Positions 1 through 5,881 of a stretch of 6,792 nt of DNA are shown here, piece by piece. Source of the DNA: an uncultured Chloroflexota bacterium. GTDB lineage: Bacteria > Chloroflexota > Dehalococcoidia > UBA3495. Position numbers and translations under genes: made by a program. Within the stretch, counting starts at the first letter, position 1; every line of letters starts with the position of its first letter. The stretch spans positions 1-6,792 of the forward strand of contig CAJWGH010000058.1 in assembly GCA_913031095.1 (NCBI GenBank). The letters are read 5' to 3'. The notes under the pieces are model-generated. The model saw only the letters and a list, made by a program, of their open reading frames with translations. It was not told the DNA's origin and did not search any database.

Positions 1-1
1 A

Positions 2-1219
2 TATGACATAGCGAACGTCCGGTCTGAAGGTTACGACGTGGTGGTTAACAGGCCCAAGGTCGCGCCCTACCGCGCACCGCTCGGCCCACCCGCCGGGTTT
101 GCCGGAGAGACCCTGATTGATGAACTGGCCGCCAAGTTGTCCATGGATCCAATTGAGTTCCGAATATTGAACGCCGCCAAAGAGGGAACGCGCCGGGTCA
201 CCGGCATCCCCTACAAGAAAGTGGGCTACGTGGAGACTCTTCAAGCCGCCAAGAACCATCCCCACTACAACGCACCCCTTGGCGGACCCAACAGAGGTCG
301 GGGTATTGCAACCGCCGTCTGCGCCAATATCACTGGCCCGGCTAGCGCTGTGGTTAGCTTGCAGCAGGACGGGAGCGTCGGATTGGTTGAAGGTTCAGCG
401 GACCTCGCCGGCAGCCGGACCGCTGCAGCCATGCACGTGGCCGAGGTCCTGGGCGTCTCGGCTGAGGAAGTGCATCCTTCCATCGGAGATACGGATTCCA
501 TTGGCTACACAGCCATCAGTGCCGGTAGCAGTGCTGTTTACAAGACCGGTTGGGCATCATTCGAGGCAGCTCGCGATTTGCTGAGCCAACTGGCAGCTAG
601 GGCCGCTTTGGTCTGGGATGTTCCGGTAGAGGAAGTGGACATCGCCGACGGCGTTTTCACCCGCCGCTCCAATCCGGAGCAACAGCTGACTCTAAAGGAA
701 ATAGCTGCCCGGCAGAATGCTACCGGAGGGCCGCTGATCGGCCGGGCCGGTGGTGCCTGGGGCGGGGAGAGTCCTGGCTTCGCGGTGCACATCGTGGACG
801 TTCAAGTTGACCGTGATACAGGCAAGACGGACATAGTCAGGTACACCGCCCTCCAAGACCCTGGCACAGCGGTCCATCCCACCTATGTGGAAGGTCAGAT
901 CCAGGGTGGTGCGGTTCAAGGGATCGGCTGGGCCTTGAATGAGGAATACGTGACCAACGACCAGGGCGTTATGCTGAACTCCAGTTGGCTGGACTACCGA
1001 ATGCCTATCGCCAAGGACCTGCCGATGATCGACACCCAGATGGTTGAGGTGCCCAATCCCGAACACCCTACCGGTGTGCGTGGAGTGGGTGAGGTTTCAA
1101 TAATTCCACCGGTTCCTGCCATAGCCAACGCCATCAACCAGGCCATCGGCATTCGCATGTCAGAGACGCCTATGTCCCCCGGCGCAGTCCTTGAGGCCAT
1201 CTGGCAGAAAGGAGAGTAG
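2..1219 (+). CDS. Xanthine dehydrogenase family protein, molybdopterin-binding (large) subunit, C-terminal part; 5' end outside window
   Basis: The reading frame is open from the left edge (YDIANVRSEGYDVV...), so the gene begins upstream. The 405 visible residues are roughly the C-terminal half of a family that usually runs about 750-800 residues. The product is the large subunit of a molybdenum hydroxylase, which inserts water-derived oxygen into a carbon centre using the Mo-molybdopterin cofactor. It normally pairs with an FAD subunit and a 2Fe-2S subunit, neither of which is in view. Visible motifs include the cofactor-contact stretch PYRAPLGPPAGFAGE near the start, GRGIA, QGIGWALNEEY, and the C-terminal RGVGEVSIIPPVPAIANAI. 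The Glu of GVGE (codon 1091-1093) aligns with the catalytic glutamate of xanthine oxidoreductases. The loop that reads GQG in classical members is AGSR here, and the usual GSR further on is GSS. The GTG at 38 is not the true start. The gene ends 9 bases from the convergent MDR gene. The family is sure; the substrate is unknown. Confidence 0.93.
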   Translation, partial: YDIANVRSEGYDVVVNRPKVAPYRAPLGPPAGFAGETLIDELAAKLSMDPIEFRILNAAKEGTRRVTGIPYKKVGYVETLQAAKNHPHYNAPLGGPNRGRGIATAVCANITGPASAVVSLQQDGSVGLVEGSADLAGSRTAAAMHVAEVLGVSAEEVHPSIGDTDSIGYTAISAGSSAVYKTGWASFEAARDLLSQLAARAALVWDVPVEEVDIADGVFTRRSNPEQQLTLKEIAARQNATGGPLIGRAGGAWGGESPGFAVHIVDVQVDRDTGKTDIVRYTALQDPGTAVHPTYVEGQIQGGAVQGIGWALNEEYVTNDQGVMLNSSWLDYRMPIAKDLPMIDTQMVEVPNPEHPTGVRGVGEVSIIPPVPAIANAINQAIGIRMSETPMSPGAVLEAIWQKGE

Positions 1220-1228
1220 CTAGAATAC

Positions 1229-2194
1229 CTATGGAGTGAGGATCACCTTGCCGCGGGCGCCCCGGCTGGCCAGGTGCTGGTGGGCCTTGCCGACCTCGGC
1301 TAATGGCAGTATCTGGTCAATAATCAGTTTGGCTTTGCCTTCGCTGATCATGGGGAACATCTCCGCCATGGCCCCTTGGTGGTCCAGTGTGCCGACCGGA
1401 GACCGGCCCATGCTGAACCCAATAACGGTCCGGTTATTGGACGTGATATCCGAAGATACCAGATTGGCTGATGTCTGTGAGGCGTTTCCGTAACTGACCA
1501 GCGTTCCATAGGCAGCAAGACATCGGACACTCTTTTCCAATACTTCACCGCCCACACACTCGGCCACCAACTGGACGCCTTCACCCTTCGATTCCTCTTT
1601 GACCACCTCTTCAAAGTCGGTCGCAGTGTAATTGATGGTGATATCCGCCCCGAGGGACTTGCAGAGGTCCAGTTTGTCCTGGGTTGACGCCGTGGCTATA
1701 ACCTTGGCGCCCCAGGCCTTGGCGAGTTGGATAAGGACAGTACCCACACCCGAAGCTCCTGCCTGCACCAGTACAGTGTCACCCGGCCGCGTGTGCCCTC
1801 TGCTCTTCAGGATGTGGTACGAGGTCAGGAATACTATGGGCATGCCCCCTGCTTCCACAGGGTCAAGAGAGTCGGGATAAGGGAACACCAAGTTGCCGTT
1901 GATCCCCACATATTCGGCCTGGCTGCCCGGCCCCATGGCCATCACCTTCTGGCCCACTGATATTCTGCTGACCTCGGAACCTACGGCAGTGACCGTTCCT
2001 GCGGCTTCAAGCCCCATGGATGAAGGCAAACCGGGCCCGGGGTAGTTGCCCCCTCTACGGAGGATGTCAGCGTAATTTACTCCGGCCGAATCCACTTTGA
2101 TCATCACATGGTGGGGTCTGAGTGTTGGCTCTGGAACGTCCTCGATCAAGAGCTTGTCCACGCCACCGAACTCGTTCAATCTGACCGCTTTCAT
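1229..2194 (-). CDS. Zinc-free medium-chain dehydrogenase/reductase, NAD(P)H:quinone oxidoreductase (QOR/zeta-crystallin type)
   Basis: The 321-residue protein starts MKAVRLNEFG and is full length for the quinone oxidoreductase branch of the MDR superfamily. Known members reduce quinones or the C=C bond of enones with NAD(P)H in the cytosol. The N-terminal GroES-like catalytic fold covers about residues 1-125 (AGVNYADILRRGG, MGLEAAGTV). The nucleotide-binding Rossmann fold follows, with the diagnostic AGASGVG at 145-151. The Cys/His zinc ligands of alcohol dehydrogenases are absent, as expected for this branch. The C-terminal GKVILTP ending is typical. I chose ATG 2194 over the in-frame ATG at 2209 because GGAGGT lies 7 bases upstream of 2194, and MKAVRL is the usual family beginning. 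It is the last gene of a probable three-gene minus-strand operon, 98 bases after the hydroxyacid dehydrogenase. Its stop converges on the molybdenum hydroxylase gene with 9 bases between them and no visible terminator. Substrate unknown. Confidence 0.93.
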   Translation of the reverse strand: MKAVRLNEFGGVDKLLIEDVPEPTLRPHHVMIKVDSAGVNYADILRRGGNYPGPGLPSSMGLEAAGTVTAVGSEVSRISVGQKVMAMGPGSQAEYVGINGNLVFPYPDSLDPVEAGGMPIVFLTSYHILKSRGHTRPGDTVLVQAGASGVGTVLIQLAKAWGAKVIATASTQDKLDLCKSLGADITINYTATDFEEVVKEESKGEGVQLVAECVGGEVLEKSVRCLAAYGTLVSYGNASQTSANLVSSDITSNNRTVIGFSMGRSPVGTLDHQGAMAEMFPMISEGKAKLIIDQILPLAEVGKAHQHLASRGARGKVILTP

Positions 2195-2201
2195 CTGAGG
2201 G

Positions 2202-2207
2202 ACCTCC
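2202..2207 (-). promoter_or_regulatory. Shine-Dalgarno GGAGGT deciding the MDR gene start
   Basis: On the minus strand the sequence reads ATGGAGGTCCCTCAGATG. GGAGGT sits 7 bases before the ATG at 2194. The upstream ATG at 2209 overlaps it and has no good ribosome site of its own. This supports the shorter protein. Confidence 0.75.
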
Positions 2208-2292
2208 ATATGATGCGATATTCCCTCTCTCCTGTAAGGAGGAGTGTTAGGGTTGGGGCTTTGCTTCTCAACGTTGTACTTAGAGGAGAACT

Positions 2293-3279
2293 CTACGTGT
2301 AGCCCCGGAACTGTGAAGAAGTAAGCACGTCTTCGTTGATGGTTCGGATGGGTTCCCCGCTGGTGAATGCCCGTACATTTTCGATAATCCCAGCGTAGAA
2401 GGCCTCGTAGCTGTCGTCAATGACGTAGCCAAGGTGAGGGGAGATCAAGGTGTTTGGTGTCTTGAAAAACGGATGATCTTTAGGCAATGGCTCAATAACA
2501 AATGTGTCCAACGCCGCCCCGGCGATGGCCTTCCGTTCAAGAACATCGATTAGTGCCATTTCGTCGATGATCGGCCCCCGGGAAGTGTTTACGATGTAGG
2601 CCGAAGGCTTCATGAAGGCTAGGTCTGATTTGCCTACCAAGCCCCTAGTACGGTCGCTGAGCACCAGATGGACCGAGACGATGTCAGAGTCTCTGAATAA
2701 AGTTTCCTTGTCCACCAGAGTAGCCCCGCATTCATTGGCGCGCTCGTTGGTCATGTTCTGACTCCAAGCGATGACGTTCATGTCGAAGGCCTTAGCGACC
2801 CTAGCTACCAATGAACCTATGTGGCCTAACCCAATCAGTCCCAAGGTCTTGCCTTTGACGCCGATGCCTACGGTGGTGCCCCAACTGCCGGCCCGAGATC
2901 TCCGCTCCTCTTCTGGGATGTGCCGCAACATGGCTAGTATCAGACCCCAAGTCAGTTCGGTTGTACCTTCACCTCCGCCGTTGGTTCCGCAGACCGTGAT
3001 TCCCAATTCGCTGGCCGCTTCTATGTCGAAAGACGCGTTTCTGCGGCCGGTGGTAATCAACAACCGGAGGTTGGGCAGCCTGGACAGCACGGAGCGTGGG
3101 AACGGAGTGCGCTCCCTCATGCCCTGCACCAAGTCGAAATCTCCCAGTCTTTCTACAAGCTGGTCTTCATCGACGATGTGGTCTTGGAAAAACTCGACTT
3201 CGACCCCGGCGGGTAGCTTTGACCAATCAGCCAGGTCTTTGGCAGTTCCTTGGTAATCGTCCAATATCGCTAGCTTCAA
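2293..3279 (-). CDS. D-isomer-specific 2-hydroxyacid dehydrogenase family protein (NAD(P)-dependent)
   Basis: The protein is about 328 residues, normal for the D-2-hydroxyacid dehydrogenase family, which interconverts 2-hydroxyacids and 2-oxoacids with NAD(P). It has the split substrate domain at the two ends (KLAILDDYQGTAKDLADW at the N-terminus). The central Rossmann domain carries GLGHIG at residues 150-155. The expected catalytic triad is present: Arg234 (NTSRGPIID), Glu263 (IEPLP) and His282 (SPHLGY). After the second beta strand the sequence is AWSQNMT rather than an acidic residue, so NADP use is possible. No ATG is available near the start, and an in-frame stop lies at 3301-3303. TTG codons at 3288 and 3279 are the only sensible starts. 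I chose 3279 because it gives the family-typical M-KLAILDDYQ and has GAGAG about 9 bases upstream. The longer form would add MIE. It lies 36 bases after the flavin monooxygenase stop, so co-transcription is likely. Exact substrate unknown; annotations such as phosphoglycerate dehydrogenase would be over-calls. Confidence 0.9.
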   Translation of the reverse strand: MKLAILDDYQGTAKDLADWSKLPAGVEVEFFQDHIVDEDQLVERLGDFDLVQGMRERTPFPRSVLSRLPNLRLLITTGRRNASFDIEAASELGITVCGTNGGGEGTTELTWGLILAMLRHIPEEERRSRAGSWGTTVGIGVKGKTLGLIGLGHIGSLVARVAKAFDMNVIAWSQNMTNERANECGATLVDKETLFRDSDIVSVHLVLSDRTRGLVGKSDLAFMKPSAYIVNTSRGPIIDEMALIDVLERKAIAGAALDTFVIEPLPKDHPFFKTPNTLISPHLGYVIDDSYEAFYAGIIENVRAFTSGEPIRTINEDVLTSSQFRGYT

Positions 3280-3315
3280 CTCGATCAACTCTCTACTTGA
3301 TTATCGGATAAGGTC

Positions 3316-4365
3316 CTACTTAAAGACCGGCATGACCTTCTCAGTAACGATGCGCAGGCTTCGAAGCACTCGCTCTTCTGGTATCAAGCCACCTGCGTTC
3401 AACTCGGCGACCACTCCGTCTAACCCTAACTCTTCTTTCAGTTGGGTGAATCGGTCTACTAGACTCTCTGCAGTCCCAAAGGCGATCTTGGTTTCCAGCA
3501 TCTCTTCATAACTGAGGGCTTCTATCTGATCTGCCCGACCGTTGGACAACTCGGTTGCATCCAGTCCAGCCTTCCCGGCCCGTTCGCGGTATAAGTTTCC
3601 CATACGACCGAAGTAACCGCTTATGCTCTCGAAGGGTTCGTCCATGGCCTGTTCCATGGTCTCACCGGCGTATACCGGTATGCGCAAAGACACATCTCCT
3701 TCTCCGTCGTGGCCCGCTTCCTTCCAACTGCGACGGTACCGATTCACGTTTTCCCGGAGCTCGGGAATGTCCATTCCCCGCAGGCCGACAAATATAGGAC
3801 GCCCAGCTTCGCCTAGCCTGACAAAGGTGTCAGGGGAGTTGGCAGCGACCCTTAGCGGCGGGTGTGGTTTTTGGTATGGAACGGGCGATATGATGGCGCT
3901 CTCTACGTTGTAATGCTTCCCGTGATAGGAGAACTCCTTCCCTTCCCAGGCTTGAAGGATGATTTTTAGGGATTCGGCGAACCGTTCCTGACTCTCAATG
4001 TAGGGGATGCTGAAGACATCGTAGGACCGGGCGAATCCGCTGCGGCCGATGCCGAACTCGAAACGCCCTTCGCTGATGTGATCGACGGTGGCCACTTCCT
4101 CGGCGATGCGGAGAGGGTTACTCAACGGAAGAACGTACACCGCCATGCCGATTCGGAGCCGCTTGGTGCGGGTGGCTATGGATGTGGCGACGACGATGGG
4201 CGATGAGAGTACTGACCGAGCAGGGTTGAAGTGGAGTTCGGCCAGCCAGACGCCGTCCAGACCCATCTCCTCGGCCGCGTCGACCATTCTGAAACCTTCT
4301 TGAAACGCCTGGGCTTCATTGACCCCGTCCCGATTACCGAATTCCATGAATGCGCCAAAATGCAT
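3316..4365 (-). CDS. LLM-class flavin-dependent oxidoreductase (bacterial-luciferase-like monooxygenase)
   Basis: The 349-residue protein starts MHFGAFMEFG and matches the usual length of luciferase-family flavin monooxygenases. These are TIM-barrel enzymes that use reduced FMN and O2 supplied by a partner reductase. Visible family marks are VWLAELHF at 39-46, LPLSNPLRIAEEVATVDHISEGRFEFGIGRSGF around 79-111, YHGKHYNV near 147, the PVPYQKPHPPLRVAA stretch at 161-175, and the C-terminal VMPVFK. The residue aligned with the catalytic His44 of luciferase alpha is Leu here, with Glu43 and His45 retained. I chose ATG 4365 because GGAG lies 6 bases before it and MHFG is the family-typical start. The frame also stays open to a TTG at 4497, but that extra stretch resembles no domain and lies in the control region. 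It is the first gene of the probable minus-strand operon and is divergent from lhgO. Substrate unknown; a long-chain aldehyde luciferase role is unlikely given the lack of a beta subunit and the changed residue. Confidence 0.92.
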   Translation of the reverse strand: MHFGAFMEFGNRDGVNEAQAFQEGFRMVDAAEEMGLDGVWLAELHFNPARSVLSSPIVVATSIATRTKRLRIGMAVYVLPLSNPLRIAEEVATVDHISEGRFEFGIGRSGFARSYDVFSIPYIESQERFAESLKIILQAWEGKEFSYHGKHYNVESAIISPVPYQKPHPPLRVAANSPDTFVRLGEAGRPIFVGLRGMDIPELRENVNRYRRSWKEAGHDGEGDVSLRIPVYAGETMEQAMDEPFESISGYFGRMGNLYRERAGKAGLDATELSNGRADQIEALSYEEMLETKIAFGTAESLVDRFTQLKEELGLDGVVAELNAGGLIPEERVLRSLRIVTEKVMPVFK

Positions 4366-4371
4366 AAGGAG

Positions 4372-4375
4372 CTCC
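4372..4375 (-). promoter_or_regulatory. Shine-Dalgarno GGAG deciding the flavin monooxygenase start
   Basis: The minus strand reads ATGGAGCTCCTTATG. GGAG is 6 bases before the ATG at 4365. The in-frame ATG at 4377 contains this element and lacks one of its own, so the shorter protein is preferred. Confidence 0.65.
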
Positions 4376-4437
4376 ATTACTTGCTGAGATTGGGCCAGGC
4401 GCGAACAGCAACCAGCAGCCTGGGTAATGTCACGTTC

Positions 4438-4461
4438 ACCAGATAGGGGTTCCCGTCTGGT
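4438..4461. repeat. Inverted repeat ACCAGA-N12-TCTGGT in the divergent control region
   Basis: Six-base arms pair perfectly around a 12-base centre, which itself holds GG/CC complementarity. It would lie in the untranslated leader of the flavin monooxygenase transcript, either as a hairpin or as a DNA dyad. One six-base inverted repeat of this spacing is about what chance gives in 244 bases, so its significance is weak. Confidence 0.25.
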
Positions 4462-4505
4462 AAGCAGTACGTTCCAAACTACTTCATGGGAGGGCAAGGG
4501 TCAAG

Positions 4506-4534
4506 AATATAGCCTTTCTGTCGTTCCTTGACCG
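4506..4534 (-). promoter_or_regulatory. Candidate sigma-70-type promoter for the minus-strand operon
   Basis: On the minus strand a -10-like TATATT (4511-4506, five of six consensus bases) follows a weak -35-like CGGTCA (4534-4529) with a 17-base spacer. Transcription would begin near 4499, giving an untranslated leader of about 130 bases before ATG 4365. The -10 is good and the -35 poor, so this is a candidate only. Confidence 0.4.
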
Positions 4535-4556
4535 CCACAGCCTCGCAGACTACCCT
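4528..4556 (+). promoter_or_regulatory. Candidate sigma-70-type promoter for lhgO
   Basis: TTGACC (4528-4533, five of six consensus bases) is followed after 17 bases by TACCCT (4551-4556, three of six). The start of transcription would be near 4563, leaving about 47 bases of leader before the ATG at 4610. The weak -10 would suit an activated promoter. The -35 overlaps that of the candidate promoter for the opposite operon. Confidence 0.4.
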
Positions 4557-4565
4557 GAGGCTCAA

Positions 4566-4579
4566 CTGATTTCAATCAG
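4566..4579. promoter_or_regulatory. Palindromic operator-like site CTGATT-TC-AATCAG, CRP/FNR-like
   Basis: This is a perfect 6+6 inverted repeat with a 2-base centre. Its core TGAT-N4-ATCA equals the inner eight bases of the FNR/DNR box (TTGAT-N4-ATCAA), with the outer pair changed symmetrically to C and G. It lies 30 bases before the lhgO start codon, just past the candidate promoter. Bound there, a regulator would more likely repress lhgO than activate it. The regulator is not in the window. Confidence 0.4.
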
Positions 4580-4609
4580 ACGGTCAAATGGAATAAACAG
4601 AGGCGACAG

Positions 4610-5827
4610 ATGGAATCGAGTCAATATGACGTAGCGATTATCGGCGGCGGCATCTTGGGGTTGTCCACCGCCATGCAGTTGTTGGAACGCGCCTCCGGGT
4701 GGCGGGTGGCGGTCGTTGAGAAAGAAGACCGACTAGCGACCCACCAGACCGGGCACAATAGTGGGGTGATGCACTCTGGCATCTACTACCGGCCGGGCTC
4801 CCACAAGGCTCGATTCTGCGTAGCCGGCCTGAACAACATGGTGAAGTTCTGCGAAGAGAACGAGATCGAATACCAGCAGTGCGGCAAGGTCATTGTAGCC
4901 TTAGAAGAATCGGAACTAGGCCGCTTGCAGGACCTTTACGAAAGGGGAACGGCCAACGGTGTCCCTGACTTGGAGATGGTTGGCCCGGAAAGACTGAAAG
5001 AGATCGAGCCCCACACCGCCGGGATAAAAGCCCTGTGGGCGCCACATACGGGGATAGTCGACTTCACCAAAGTGGCCGCCGCATTCGCTGACAGGTTTCA
5101 ACAGGCGGGTGGAGATATCTTCACGGGGGCCGAGGTAAAGAACATCAAAAGCTTTTCCGGCTCGGTAACATTGGAGACTACCAAGGGCACACTCCAAGCT
5201 AAACACCTCATCAACTGCGGTGGGTTGTACGCCGACAAAGTGGCATCCATGACCGAGGAAAAGGTCAGCGTACGTATCATTCCGTTCCGGGGCGAGTACT
5301 ACACACTCAGGCCGGAGAGCCACTATCTGGTGTCCGGGTTGATCTACCCGGTGCCTGACCCCCAGTTCCCCTTCCTGGGCGTCCACTTTACCCGTAACAT
5401 CAAAGGGCATGTCGAGGCCGGCCCCAACGCGGTGATGGCGCTGCGCCGGGAGGGATACAGGAAGCGGGACTTCAGCCTCGGCGACAGCCTAGGCAATCTG
5501 GGTTATCCCGGCTTCTGGAAGATGGCCCTCAAGTATTGGAAGATTGGCATGGGTGAGATTTACCGCTCCTACAACAGACGGGTGTTCTTGCATGATCTTC
5601 AGCGTTTGATACCCGAGATTCAAAACTCTGACTTGGACAGCGGTGGCTCTGGGGTCCGGGCTCAAGCGGTGGCCCGAGACGGCTCATTGTTGGACGACTT
5701 CAGCATCATCCAGGGCAGGAACGCCATCCACGTGCTGAACGCCCCGTCTCCGGGGGCAACGTCCTCGCTCGCTATCGGTGAACACATAGCGGGGTTGGCG
5801 TTAGAAAACTTCGGAGACGCCGCTTAA
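4610..5827 (+). CDS. lhgO: L-2-hydroxyglutarate oxidase (FAD-dependent, LhgO/L2HGDH family)
   Basis: The 405-residue protein follows the E. coli LhgO pattern along its length (about 422 residues there). The enzyme oxidises L-2-hydroxyglutarate to 2-oxoglutarate with FAD and passes electrons to the membrane quinone pool. The N-terminal FAD fold has GGGILG at 12-17 and the ribose-binding Glu37 in VVEKE. Family signatures follow: HQTGHNSGVMHSGIYY (45-60), PFRGEYYTL (225-233), IYPVPDPQFPFLGVHFTR (245-262), GPNAVMALRREGYRKRDFS (271-289), GVRAQAV (348-354) and NAPSPGATSS (377-386). The start ATG has AGAGG 6 bases upstream. Its role may be repair of L-2-hydroxyglutarate made by side reactions, or catabolism of glutarate or lysine. 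The csiD and gab genes that accompany it in E. coli are not here. It is divergent from the flavin monooxygenase operon and followed by a 128-base spacer with no clear terminator. Other DAO-family oxidases fit less well. Confidence 0.95.
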   Translation: MESSQYDVAIIGGGILGLSTAMQLLERASGWRVAVVEKEDRLATHQTGHNSGVMHSGIYYRPGSHKARFCVAGLNNMVKFCEENEIEYQQCGKVIVALEESELGRLQDLYERGTANGVPDLEMVGPERLKEIEPHTAGIKALWAPHTGIVDFTKVAAAFADRFQQAGGDIFTGAEVKNIKSFSGSVTLETTKGTLQAKHLINCGGLYADKVASMTEEKVSVRIIPFRGEYYTLRPESHYLVSGLIYPVPDPQFPFLGVHFTRNIKGHVEAGPNAVMALRREGYRKRDFSLGDSLGNLGYPGFWKMALKYWKIGMGEIYRSYNRRVFLHDLQRLIPEIQNSDLDSGGSGVRAQAVARDGSLLDDFSIIQGRNAIHVLNAPSPGATSSLAIGEHIAGLALENFGDAA

Positions 5828-5853
5828 CTCAATAATCCCCGCTTATAGCCGCA

Positions 5854-5869
5854 AAGCTGGTTAAGCTGG
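5854..5869 (+). repeat. Tandem-like direct repeat AAGCTGG-TT-AAGCTGG
   Basis: Two exact 7-base copies lie with a 9-base period, 13 bases upstream of the candidate -35 of the next gene. The position would fit an activator site, but the repeat is short and has no recognised consensus. Confidence 0.25.
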
Positions 5870-5881
5870 GTGTACATAATC

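Noticed and set aside
1207..1219. AAAGGAGAG ribosome-site-like sequence at the end of the molybdenum hydroxylase gene, hinting at a lost downstream partner
   Set aside because: It simply encodes the final Lys-Gly-Glu. The next gene is convergent and no remnant of a downstream plus-strand gene is visible.
1220..1228. Bidirectional terminator between the convergent genes
   Set aside because: The gap is nine bases and no stem with a T-run can be drawn across it.
2771..3256. Plus-strand open frame of 161 codons opposite the 2-hydroxyacid dehydrogenase
   Set aside because: Low-complexity Ser/Pro-rich translation with no family resemblance, lying antisense to a well supported gene.
3311..3328. 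GGTC/GACC inverted repeat near the flavin monooxygenase stop as a terminator
   Set aside because: Only four base pairs with a long loop and no T-run; expected by chance, and it would separate genes that look co-transcribed.
4366..4497. N-terminal extension of the flavin monooxygenase frame to a TTG at 4497
   Set aside because: The extra 44 residues match no family pattern. The ATG at 4365 has a ribosome site and the canonical MHFG start, and the candidate promoter sits just upstream of the extension.
4916..5410. Long minus-strand open frame of 164 codons opposite lhgO
   Set aside because: It is antisense to a gene with clear motifs across the whole stretch, has no recognisable domain, and is a typical shadow frame in GC-rich coding DNA.
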